Source of the DNA: Saccharothrix algeriensis
GTDB lineage: Bacteria; Actinomycetota; Actinomycetes; Mycobacteriales; Pseudonocardiaceae
Direction: 5' to 3'
Assembly: GCF_016907655.1 (NCBI RefSeq)
Contig: NZ_JAFBCL010000001.1
Span: 558,001-622,000 of the forward strand
Length of the DNA stretch: 64,000 nt
The notes beneath the pieces are model-generated. The model was not told the origin of the DNA, ran no database searches, and was given only the letters and a program-made list of their open reading frames with translations. The translations under genes were made by a program, and so were the position numbers. Of the stretch, positions 52,639-60,373 are shown piece by piece (the first letter of the stretch is position 1; the number at the start of each line of letters is the position of its first letter).

Positions 52639-55495
52639 CCGGGCGGTCGGCGCCGTCGGGCAGGTGGTCGGCCAGCAGCTCGGCGAGGTGCCGGCCGCGG
52701 CGGGCGGCGAGGTGGTCCAGCTGGGTCCGACAGGAGAAGCCGTCGGCCAGGACCACGCCGTCCTCCGGGAGCGCGCGCACCGCGGGCAGCAGCGAGGTCT
52801 CGGCGATCCTGACCGAGACGTCGTAGTGCCCGCGCTCGGCCCCGAAGTTGCCCGCCAGGCCGCAGCACCCGCCGACGGCGCGGACGGACGCGCCCGCGGA
52901 GCGCAGCAGCTCCTCGTCGGCCCGCCAGCCCAGCACGGCGTGGTGGTGGCAGTGCGGCTGGGCGACGGCCCGCACCCCGTCGAGCCGCGGCGGCGCCCAC
53001 TCGGGAGCGCGCCGGGCGAGCAGCTCGGCCAGGGTGTGCGTCGCCTCCGCCACCGCCGTCGCCCGGGCGTCCCCCGGGCCGAGCAGCTCGACGGCGTCCG
53101 AGCGCAGCACCGCGGCGCAGGACGGCTCCAGCGCGACCACCGGCACGCCGTCGCGGACGTGCGGGGCCAGCGAGTCCAGCCCCCGGCCCAGGACGCGGCG
53201 CGCGGTGTCGAGCTGGCCGGTGCTGATCCAGGTCAGGCCGCAGCAGACCTTGCGGTCGGTGACGCGGACGGAGAACCCGGCGGCCTCCAGGACGCGCACG
53301 GCGGCGATGCCGACCTCCGGTGAGAAGTGGTCGGTGAAGGTGTCCACCCACAGCAGGACGGGTGTGCCGCCGCCCGCCGGGCCGCGGTCGGCGAACCACC
53401 GGCGGAAGGTCCGGGGGGCGAAGCGCGGCAACGCGCGCCGCTGGTCCATCCCGGCGAGGAACCGGGCCGCGGTCGCGACGGGGCGCAGCGACAGCAGCCC
53501 GTCGACCAGGCGCGGCGCGAGGGAGGCGATCCGCGCCCACCGGGGCAGCGCGCCCAGCGAGTAGTGGGAGGCCGGGCGCAGCCGGCGGCGGTAGGCTTGG
53601 TGGAGCACTTCGGCCTTGTACGAGGCCATGTCGACGCCGGTGGGGCAGTCGGACGCGCACCCCTTGCAGGACAGGCACAGGTCCAGCGCCTCGCGCACCT
53701 CCGGGGAGCGCCAGCCGCGTGCCGTCAGCGAACCGGACACCGCCTCCTGGAGCACGCGGGCGCGCCCCCGGGTGGAGTCCTTCTCGTCGCGGGTCGCCAG
53801 GTACGACGGGCACATCACGCCGCCGGTCGCGGTGGTGTCGGCCCGGCACTTGCCGACCCCGGTGCACCGGTGGACCGCGGCGGCGAAGTCGCCGCCGTCG
53901 TGGGCCAGGGCCAGGCCCGCGCGGCGGGCGGGCAGGTGGTTCACGACCCGGGTCGGCCGCAGGTCGGCGTCGAGCGCCGCCGGCCGCACCACGACGCCGG
54001 GGTTGAGCAGGTCGTCGGGGTCGAAGACGTGCTTCACCGCGGCGAAGAGGCCGATCGCGCGCTCGGAGTACATCAGCGGCAGCAGTTCCCCGCGCGCCCG
54101 GCCGTCACCGTGCTCGCCGGACAGCGATCCGCCGTAGGAGCCGACCAGCCGCGCGGCGTCGTGCAGGAACCCGCGGAACAGGGCGGTCCCGCCGGGCTTG
54201 TCGAAGGGGAAGTCGATGCGCACGTGCAGGCAGCCGTCGCCGAAGTGGCCGTAGGGCGTGCCGGTCAGGCCCCGGTCGGTCAGCAGCGCGTCGAACTCGC
54301 GCAGGTAGGCGCCGAGCCGGTCCGGCGGCACGGCGGAGTCCTCCCACCCCGCGTGGGCGGGCGCCCCGGCCGAGCTGCGCGAGGCCAGGCCCGCGCCGTC
54401 CTCGCGGATGCGCCACAGCGCGGCGGCCTGCGCGGCGTCGACGACGATCGCGCTGTCCAGCGCGCCGGCGTCGGCGACCACCGCCGCCGCCGCGACCGCC
54501 GCCTCGGCCACCGTGGCGCCCGGCACCTCGGCCAGCAGCCAGCCGGCGCCGGCGGGCAGCGGCGGCACGGCGGCCGGCCCGCGCCGGTCGCGGACCACCT
54601 GGACGATCCGGTCGTCGATGCCCTCCAGCGCGACCGGCGCGTGCGGCAGCACGGCGGGCACCGCGTCGGCCGCCTCCGCCATCCCGGGGTAGCCCAGGGC
54701 CACCAGCACCGTCGCGGCGGGCGCGTCGACCAGGCGCACGGTCGCGCCGAGCGTCACCGCGCAGGTGCCCTCGGTGCCCACGAGCATCCGCGCCACGTCG
54801 AAGCGGTTCTCCGGCAGCAGGTGCTCCAGCGCGTAGCCGGAGACCTGCCGGGTGAAGCGCCCGAACTCGGTGCGGATGACCGCCAGGTTGGCCCGCGTCA
54901 GCTCCGCCAGCCGGGCGGGCAGCGGCGACCCCGTGCCCGCCGCGCCTCCCGCGCCCACCGCCAACCGCTCGCCGGCGCCGGTCAGGACGTCCAGCGCCAC
55001 CACGTTGTCGGCCGTGCGGCCGTAGGCGAGCGCGCGCGAGCCGCACGCGTTGTTGCCGATCATCCCGCCGAGGGTGCAGCGGTTGTGCGTCGAGGGGTCG
55101 GGCCCGAAGCGCAGGCCGTGCGGCGCGGCGTGGCGCTGGAGCCGGGCCAGCACCGCGCCCGGCTCCACGACGGCGGTGCGCGCGTCCGGGTCGACCGACA
55201 GCACCGAGCCCAGGTGGCGGGAGAAGTCCAGGACCACGCCGGGGCCGACCGCGTTCCCGGCGATCGACGTGCCCGCGCCGCGCGAGGTGAGCGGGACCCC
55301 GCTGGCGCGGCAGACCTCCAGCACCGCGGCGACCTCGTCCACGTGCCGGGGGAACACCACCGCCCGCGGCAGGACCCGGTACAGCGAGGCGTCGCCGGAG
55401 TACTCGGCGCGCCGGCGGTCCGAGGTGTCCACCTCGGCCACCCCGGCGCGGCGCAGGCGCGCCGCCAGCGCTCCCGTGCCCGGATCGGTGCTCAC
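52625..55495 (-). CDS. FAD- and Fe-S-binding oxidoreductase (D-2-hydroxyglutarate/D-lactate dehydrogenase type)
   Basis: A 956-residue fusion of a GlcD-like FAD/PCMH flavoprotein and a GlpC-like Fe-S domain. Residues about 50-225 form the FAD domain (VPLTSRGAGTSIAGNA, CTLGGMIGNNACGS), followed by the GlcD C-terminal domain (YGHFGDGCLHVRIDF, SGEHGDGRARGE). Fe-S motifs CTGVGKCR and CLSCKGCASDCPTG come next, then two CCG motifs (KVCCGLTW, GCCGLAGNFG). This architecture matches the YdiJ/D-2-hydroxyglutarate dehydrogenase type. GTG 55495 has GGAGGAGGAA upstream. Downstream of a hydroxyacid-oxoacid transhydrogenase remnant, fitting D-2-hydroxyglutarate removal. Confidence 0.88.
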   Translation of the reverse strand: MSTDPGTGALAARLRRAGVAEVDTSDRRRAEYSGDASLYRVLPRAVVFPRHVDEVAAVLEVCRASGVPLTSRGAGTSIAGNAVGPGVVLDFSRHLGSVLSVDPDARTAVVEPGAVLARLQRHAAPHGLRFGPDPSTHNRCTLGGMIGNNACGSRALAYGRTADNVVALDVLTGAGERLAVGAGGAAGTGSPLPARLAELTRANLAVIRTEFGRFTRQVSGYALEHLLPENRFDVARMLVGTEGTCAVTLGATVRLVDAPAATVLVALGYPGMAEAADAVPAVLPHAPVALEGIDDRIVQVVRDRRGPAAVPPLPAGAGWLLAEVPGATVAEAAVAAAAVVADAGALDSAIVVDAAQAAALWRIREDGAGLASRSSAGAPAHAGWEDSAVPPDRLGAYLREFDALLTDRGLTGTPYGHFGDGCLHVRIDFPFDKPGGTALFRGFLHDAARLVGSYGGSLSGEHGDGRARGELLPLMYSERAIGLFAAVKHVFDPDDLLNPGVVVRPAALDADLRPTRVVNHLPARRAGLALAHDGGDFAAAVHRCTGVGKCRADTTATGGVMCPSYLATRDEKDSTRGRARVLQEAVSGSLTARGWRSPEVREALDLCLSCKGCASDCPTGVDMASYKAEVLHQAYRRRLRPASHYSLGALPRWARIASLAPRLVDGLLSLRPVATAARFLAGMDQRRALPRFAPRTFRRWFADRGPAGGGTPVLLWVDTFTDHFSPEVGIAAVRVLEAAGFSVRVTDRKVCCGLTWISTGQLDTARRVLGRGLDSLAPHVRDGVPVVALEPSCAAVLRSDAVELLGPGDARATAVAEATHTLAELLARRAPEWAPPRLDGVRAVAQPHCHHHAVLGWRADEELLRSAGASVRAVGGCCGLAGNFGAERGHYDVSVRIAETSLLPAVRALPEDGVVLADGFSCRTQLDHLAARRGRHLAELLADHLPDGADRPGDRP

Positions 55496-55529
55496 GGCGC
55501 TTCCTCCTCCGGTCGTCCCGCGGCCCGGC

Positions 55530-55946
55530 TCACCACGGGGACGGCGAACGGGCGCAGGTGCCGGCGACGTCGTCCCCGGTGACCGGGCGCGGGGCGGTGG
55601 CCGGCAGCCGCTGCTGCCGCACCGTCCCCGCCGCCGGCGCCGGGACGTCGCCCTCGGCGCAGCCGACGCCGCCGATGCCGTCGGGCAGGCCGAGGTCACG
55701 CATCAGCCGCTCGATCGCGGCGGGCAGGTGCTCGGCGGGGCCGTCGGGGCGCTCGGCGCCGGGCACGAGCAGCCCGGTGGCGCGCTGCGGCGCGCCGGTG
55801 GCCGCCACCCCCGCGTCGGTGACCACCAGGGCCCGGCGCGCGCCCAGCCGGGCGAGGTCGAAGCCGACCTCGTCGGCGGCGCCCGGCCCGAACTCCGACG
55901 CCGGCGCGCCGCGGGTGAAGACGGACTCGGGAACCGTGGCGCCCAC
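55530..55946 (-). pseudogene. hydroxyacid-oxoacid transhydrogenase (iron ADH family), internally deleted
   Basis: This 138-codon ORF has the start of a HOT/ADHFE1-type enzyme (ESVFTRGAPASEFGPGAADE, GFDLARLGARRALVVTDAGV), then jumps to the far C-terminus (HLPAAIERLMRDLGLPDGIG, LPATAPRPVTGDDVAG). Family members are about 400-450 residues, so roughly 280-300 residues are missing, including the iron-binding histidines and the substrate site. Reading frame is kept across the junction. GTG 55946 and GGAGGG upstream are intact, so transcription may persist. It cannot be a working dehydrogenase. Confidence 0.8.
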
Positions 55947-56012
55947 TGGTCGTCCCTCCGGTGTCGCGGCTGCCGGCCCGCCCCTGCTCGCCGGTCGGCG
56001 CCCCTGACGCTC

Positions 56013-56025
56013 GCATGTGACATGC
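56013..56025. promoter_or_regulatory. palindrome GCATGT-G-ACATGC, likely GntR operator
   Basis: A perfect 6-bp-arm dyad with one central base, in the 178-bp gap between the pseudogene and the GntR gene. Its size and spacing are typical of GntR operators. It is about 100 bp upstream of the GntR start. Confidence 0.5.
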
Positions 56026-56124
56026 TACTCGTCAAGGCCGCGTGGCCGCCGGGCACGACGCGCGGCGCACCCGCCGAGCGCCGATAAGCTGCCGCCGACG
56101 GCGACCGGGGAAAGAGGCGGGCGA

Positions 56125-56895
56125 GTGCGCGAGATCGCAGGTGCGTCGAGCCTGACCGACCAGGTGGTCGACGCCGTCCGCGCCGCCGTCCTGGACGGCG
56201 AGCTGAAGGCCGGCGAGCTGTACTCGGCCTACCAGCTCGCCGAGCGCCTGAAGGTCTCCCGGACGCCGGTCCGCGAGGCGCTGCTGCGCCTGGCGGAGGC
56301 CGGCATGGTCCGCTTCGAGCGCAACCGCGGCTTCCGGGTCCTCAAGCGCGACCCGCACGAGGTCGTGGAGGTCTTCCACCTGCGCCTGCTGCTGGAGGTC
56401 CCGGCGGCGGGCCTGGCCGCGCGGCACGCCGACGACGCCCTCGTCGCGGCGCTGCGCGAGGAGCTGGACGCCATGCGCGCCACCGCGGCCGAAGGCGACG
56501 ACGCCCGCTTCATGCGCCACGACCGGCGGTTCCACCACCACCTGCTGCTGGCCGGGGGCAACGCCCGGCTGGCCGCGACCGTGGCCGGCCTGCGCGACAC
56601 CACCACGACCCTGGGCGCCTCGACCGCCGGGCGGTCGCGCACCCTGGGCGAGATCGTGGCCGAGCACGAACCCGTCCTCGCCGCCGTCGCCGCCCGCGAC
56701 CCGGAGGCCGCCATGCGGGCCCTGCGCGCCCACCTCGCCCACACCGCCGCGCTGCTGCTGGACCAGCTGGCCGAGGAGGGCGGCCGGCCCCTGACCGCGC
56801 GCCAGGCCGAGCTGATCGGCGGCGGGTCCGGCGCGGTCCCGGGTGGCGCCGACCGCGACCGCGCGGGCGCGCCCGCCCCCGGCGCGCCGCGGTAG
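56125..56895 (+). CDS. GntR-family regulator (FCD domain)
   Basis: A 256-residue FadR-subfamily regulator. Winged helix: SLTDQVVDAVRAAVLDGELK, LAERLKVSRTPVREALLRLA. FCD domain: FMRHDRRFHHHLLLAGG and LGEIVAEHEPVLAAV contain the metal-site histidines. GTG 56125 follows AAAGAGG. It is divergent from the flavoprotein/HOT operon and probably regulates it through a dicarboxylate or hydroxyacid ligand. The C-terminal tail is Gly/Arg/Pro-rich. Confidence 0.87.
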   Translation: MREIAGASSLTDQVVDAVRAAVLDGELKAGELYSAYQLAERLKVSRTPVREALLRLAEAGMVRFERNRGFRVLKRDPHEVVEVFHLRLLLEVPAAGLAARHADDALVAALREELDAMRATAAEGDDARFMRHDRRFHHHLLLAGGNARLAATVAGLRDTTTTLGASTAGRSRTLGEIVAEHEPVLAAVAARDPEAAMRALRAHLAHTAALLLDQLAEEGGRPLTARQAELIGGGSGAVPGGADRDRAGAPAPGAPR

Positions 56896-56982
56896 CCGCC
56901 GCGACACCTCGCGCGCCCGGTCCGGGCCGCACGTATGGTCCTGGTCTGACACCCGGACGCGGATCAGCGTGAGGAGTTCTTC

Positions 56983-58068
56983 GTGGCACAGGCGGTTCAA
57001 GGCGTCATCGCGCGCGGCAAAGGCTCACCGGTCGAGGTCGTCGAGGTGCTCGTGCCCGACCCGGGCCCGGGAGAGGCCGTGGTGCGGGTGCAGGCGTGCG
57101 GTGTGTGCCACACCGACCTGCACTACCGCGAGGGCGGGATCGAGGACAGGTTCCCGTTCCTGCTGGGCCACGAGGCCGCCGGGGTCGTGGAGTCCGTCGG
57201 CGCCGGCGTGACCGACGTGGCGCCGGGCGACTTCGTCATCCTGAACTGGCGCGCCGTGTGCGGCGCGTGCCGGGCGTGCCTGAAGGGCAAGCCCTGGTAC
57301 TGCTTCAACACCCACAACGCCGGGCAGCCGATGACGTTGGCGGACGGCACGCCGCTGGCCCCGGCGCTGGGCATCGGCGCGTTCGCCGAGAAGACGCTCG
57401 TGCACGCCGGCCAGTGCACCAAGGTCGACCCGGACGCGTCACCGGTCGCGGTGGGCCTGCTCGGCTGCGGCGTCATGGCGGGCCTGGGCGCGGCGGTGAA
57501 CACCGGCGGCGTGAGCCGGGGTGACAGCGTCGCGGTCATCGGGTGCGGCGGTGTCGGCAACGCCGCCATCGCGGGCGCGCGGCTCGCGGGCGCCACCACG
57601 GTCATCGCCGTGGACATCGACCCGCGGAAGCTGGACTGGGCCGCGCGGTTCGGCGCGACGCACCGCGTCGACTCCTCGTCCGAGGACGTGGTCGAGCGCG
57701 TGCGCGAGCTGACGGGCGGCTTCGGGGCGGACGTCGTGATCGACGCCGTGGGCCGGCCGGAGACGTGGAAGCAGGCGTTCCACGCCCGCGACCTGGCCGG
57801 CACCGTCGTGCTGGTCGGGGTGCCGACGCCGGAGATGCGGGTGGAGATGCCGCTGATCGACTTCTTCTCCCGCGGCGGTTCGCTCAAGTCGTCCTGGTAC
57901 GGAGACTGCCTGCCCTCCCGCGACTTCCCGTACCTGGTCGACCTGTACCGGCAGGGCCGCCTCGACCTGGACGCGTTCGTCACCGAGACCATCGCGCTGG
58001 ACCAGGTCGAGCAGGCGTTCACGCGGATGCACGAGGGTGACGTGCTGCGCTCGGTGGTGGTCTTCTGA
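56983..58068 (+). CDS. mscR: S-(hydroxymethyl)mycothiol dehydrogenase
   Basis: A 361-residue zinc-dependent medium-chain dehydrogenase that oxidises the formaldehyde-mycothiol adduct and can reduce S-nitrosomycothiol. [13 protein letters not shown] and [14 protein letters not shown] are catalytic-zinc sites, [15 protein letters not shown] the structural zinc site, and [12 protein letters not shown] the NAD motif. Length is that of mycobacterial MscR. GTG 56983 has GAGGAG upstream. The next gene starts within its stop (TGATG), as in mycobacteria. Confidence 0.93.
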   Translation: MAQAVQGVIARGKGSPVEVVEVLVPDPGPGEAVVRVQACGVCHTDLHYREGGIEDRFPFLLGHEAAGVVESVGAGVTDVAPGDFVILNWRAVCGACRACLKGKPWYCFNTHNAGQPMTLADGTPLAPALGIGAFAEKTLVHAGQCTKVDPDASPVAVGLLGCGVMAGLGAAVNTGGVSRGDSVAVIGCGGVGNAAIAGARLAGATTVIAVDIDPRKLDWAARFGATHRVDSSSEDVVERVRELTGGFGADVVIDAVGRPETWKQAFHARDLAGTVVLVGVPTPEMRVEMPLIDFFSRGGSLKSSWYGDCLPSRDFPYLVDLYRQGRLDLDAFVTETIALDQVEQAFTRMHEGDVLRSVVVF

Positions 58069-58688
58069 TGGTGCGGATCGACCGCGGTGTCACCTCCGGC
58101 ACCTTCTCGCTGGACGGCGAGACGCACCAGGTGGACAACAACGTCTGGGTCGTCGGCGACGACTCCGAGTGCGTGGTGGTCGACGCCCCGCACGACGTCG
58201 AGGCGATCCTGCGGGTGGTGGCGGGCCGCGAGGTGCGCGCCATCCTGGCCACCCACGCCCACGACGACCACGTGCGCGTCGCACCGGCCCTGTCCGAGGC
58301 GACGGGCGCGCCGGTCCTGCTGCACCCGGCGGACCTGGTCCTGTGGCGGCTGTGCCACCCCGGCACCGAGCCCGACGGCGAACTGGCCGACGGGCAGGCG
58401 CTGGACATCGCCGGGACCTCGCTGCACGTGCTGCACACCCCGGGCCACTCCCCCGGCGCGTGCTGCTTCCACGCGCCCGACCTGGGCGCCGTCTTCACCG
58501 GCGACACCCTGTTCCAAGGCGGTCCGGGCGCGACCGGTCGCTCCTACTCCAGCCACGACCTCATCATCGACTCGATCACCCGGAAGCTGCTCACCCTGCC
58601 CCACGACACCACCGTCCACACCGGGCACGGCCCCGACACGACGATCGGCGACGAGGCAACCCTCCTGCGCGACCAGCCCACCTCCTGA
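58068..58688 (+). CDS. metallo-beta-lactamase-fold hydrolase, MscR partner
   Basis: A 206-residue MBL-fold hydrolase. THAHDDH (about residue 63) is the HxHxDH metal site, HTPGHSPGACCF and FTGDTLF supply further ligands, and HTGHGPDT ends the domain. Coupled to mscR by a TGATG overlap, an arrangement conserved in actinobacteria (Rv2260 type). It may hydrolyse the S-formyl-mycothiol product; this is inferred from context. Confidence 0.88.
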   Translation: MVRIDRGVTSGTFSLDGETHQVDNNVWVVGDDSECVVVDAPHDVEAILRVVAGREVRAILATHAHDDHVRVAPALSEATGAPVLLHPADLVLWRLCHPGTEPDGELADGQALDIAGTSLHVLHTPGHSPGACCFHAPDLGAVFTGDTLFQGGPGATGRSYSSHDLIIDSITRKLLTLPHDTTVHTGHGPDTTIGDEATLLRDQPTS

Positions 58689-58710
58689 TCCGCAGTCCTC
58701 GGTCCGCCGC

Positions 58711-58745
58711 ACGGCCACCCCGCGATGATTTCGCGGGGTGGCCGT
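58711..58745 (+). terminator. intrinsic-like terminator after mscR operon
   Basis: A perfect 14-bp stem (58711-58724 with 58732-58745) and a seven-base ATGATTT loop, 22 bp after the MBL stop, followed by CCGCTTTTG. Confidence 0.85.
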
Positions 58746-58820
58746 CCGCTTTTGATCCCGAGCACGTGGATCACGCCTTACGGCAGCTTTACGCGACCAC
58801 ACCACTGGCACCGCTTTTCC

Positions 58821-58916
58821 AAGCCGCGCCCACGCTTCAGCTCTCGCCTCAGGCCGCGCCCCGCGCGGCGGCGCTCAGCTCCCCGTAGGCCGCGCTCCGC
58901 GCGGCGGCGCTTCAGC
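58821..58916 (+). repeat. GC-rich direct repeats upstream of element copy 3
   Basis: AGGCCGCGCCCCGCGCGGCG units recur at 58851-58879 and 58887-58916 (about 36-bp period), with a degenerate unit at 58821-58841. Each contains a GCCGCG...CGCGGC mini-hairpin. They occupy the same relative position as the 31-bp repeats before copy 1 but differ in sequence. Confidence 0.65.
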
Positions 58917-58930
58917 GCAGCCGTGTGCCT

Positions 58931-59368
58931 CGTGTTCTCCCCGTACGGCCTGGGCGCAGCCCAATCATGCCGAGCTGGGGGTGTCAAGCACGCTTCACCG
59001 CTTGACACCCCCAGCTCGGCATGATTGCCTCCGGCAGGCCGTACGGGGAGAACACGACGCACTTCCCTCCTCCTTGGGGGCCTCTCGGCCGCTTTTCTTA
59101 CCAAGATCGCGCACCGATCCGGGTGAGATTAGGGGCCGTACCGCCCAAGGCTGAAGAGCTTTAAAGAGTCCTCGCCGGACGGGCAGGCCGCCAAGGAGAA
59201 GGAAAAGAAAGAGCGGTCGTGTTCCCCCCGCATGACCTGTCAAAGACGACCATGCTTTCTTGGGGGGTGCAAGCGAAAAGCGTGCTTGCACCCCCCAAGA
59301 AAGCATGGTAGCCCTCCGGGCAGGCCATACGGGGAGAACACGAGAGCACCGGACTGCACGGGGCGTGC
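58931..59368 (+). repeat. multi-hairpin element, copy 3
   Basis: Third copy, same orientation. Hairpin 1 is 58931-59056: its outer arms are three bases shorter on both sides than in copies 1 and 2, and the inner 28-bp stem is perfect with variable block TGCCGAGCT. Hairpin 2 is 59057-59217, more degenerate at the apex. Hairpin 3 is 59218-59342, with stem and loop as in copy 2. The 3' mini-hairpin GCACGGGGCGTGC is at 59356-59368. No clear left mini-hairpin. Located between the MBL-fold gene and the Ala/Asp-rich gene, both on the plus strand. Confidence 0.85.
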
Positions 59369-59680
59369 CGAGAGCCGACAACTGTGAGCCGTGAATTGCC
59401 GGGTGGTTGGTGTCGGGGCGGTGTTGCTGGTGCGGTGCCGTTGGTGCGCGCTGCCGCCGGCGTGTGGGGGTCCAGCCCGCCACGGGTCCTGTTCCGAAAG
59501 CTTTTCACTTCCGATCCCGCCATTCGGCCGAACGTCTTCGCGCCACGCGGTGGGTTTTCCGCGTGGATGTCGCGGATCGCGCCGCCTGCCCCGTTTCACC
59601 GCCCCGAAGCCGGGTAATGGTCTGAACCATCACCGGCCGAACGTCCAGACCGGCCGGTCCGACCGAGAACGGAGCGACGG
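59369..59680 (+). other. intergenic leader of Ala/Asp-rich protein and M50 protease operon
   Basis: No coding sequence. A hairpin CCACGCGG / CCGCGTGG (59543-59550 with 59559-59566) and a small dyad ATGGT-CTGA-ACCAT (59617-59630), 51 bp before the next start codon, are the only structured elements. The second may be an operator or part of the promoter. Confidence 0.4.
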
Positions 59681-60373
59681 ATGAGCGCAGCGAACCTGCC
59701 CCCGCTGTCGAACGACGAGCTGGCCGCCGAGGGCGGCACGGCGTTGCCGGACAAAGAGGTCTACTCGCTGCTCGACCTGAACGTGGACCTGGACCTCGGC
59801 CTGGACCTGGCCGCGCCGATCGGCCTGGCGGTGGCCGCCAACGCCAACGTCGCGGCCCCGATCGACGCGGCGGTGGGCGCGAACGTGCTGTCCGACGGGT
59901 CCACCGCGCAGGCCCTGTCCGACCAGGGCGTCGCGATCCAGCAGGGCATCACCGGCGAGGCGGTGGCGAACTCCGCCCAGGACAGCGCCATCGACCAGGG
60001 CCAGGAGCCGGTGCGGACGCAGCCGGTGGCCGGTGGCGAGGCGCCGGTGCAGACCCAGCCGGTCTCCGACGGCGACGCGCCCACCCGGGCGTCCGGTGTG
60101 GCCGTGCCCACCGATCCCGGCGCGGCGCTGGACGGCGGCCTGCTCAACGTCGACGTGAACCTGGCCGCCGACCTCGACCTGGCCGCGCCCATCAACGGCG
60201 CCGTGGCGGCCAACGCCAACGTGGCCGCGCCGATCGACGCCTCGGTGGCCGCGAACATCGGCTCCGTGGGCTCGGAGGCGACCGCGGTCGCGCAGCAGGA
60301 CGCCATCATCCAGCAGACCATCGACGGCACCGCCGAGGCGAACGCCGAGCAGAGGTCCGACATCGACCAGTGA
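59681..60373 (+). CDS. Ala/Asp-rich protein with internal duplication, partner of M50 protease
   Basis: A 230-residue acidic, Cys-free protein with no N-terminal signal peptide. After PPLSNDELAAEGGTALPDKE the sequence has two homologous halves: LDLNVDLDLGLDLAAPIGLA...VAANANVAAPIDAA (about residues 32-108) and LLNVDVNLAADLDLAAPING...VAANANVAAPIDAS (about 156-230), both ending SAIDQ/SDIDQ. A Gln/Pro/Val-rich linker lies between. ATG 59681 follows GGAG. Its stop overlaps the M50 protein start (GTGA), so the two products are made together. The protein could be a substrate or a scaffold of the membrane protease. I do not recognise a function. Confidence 0.75.
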   Translation: MSAANLPPLSNDELAAEGGTALPDKEVYSLLDLNVDLDLGLDLAAPIGLAVAANANVAAPIDAAVGANVLSDGSTAQALSDQGVAIQQGITGEAVANSAQDSAIDQGQEPVRTQPVAGGEAPVQTQPVSDGDAPTRASGVAVPTDPGAALDGGLLNVDVNLAADLDLAAPINGAVAANANVAAPIDASVAANIGSVGSEATAVAQQDAIIQQTIDGTAEANAEQRSDIDQ

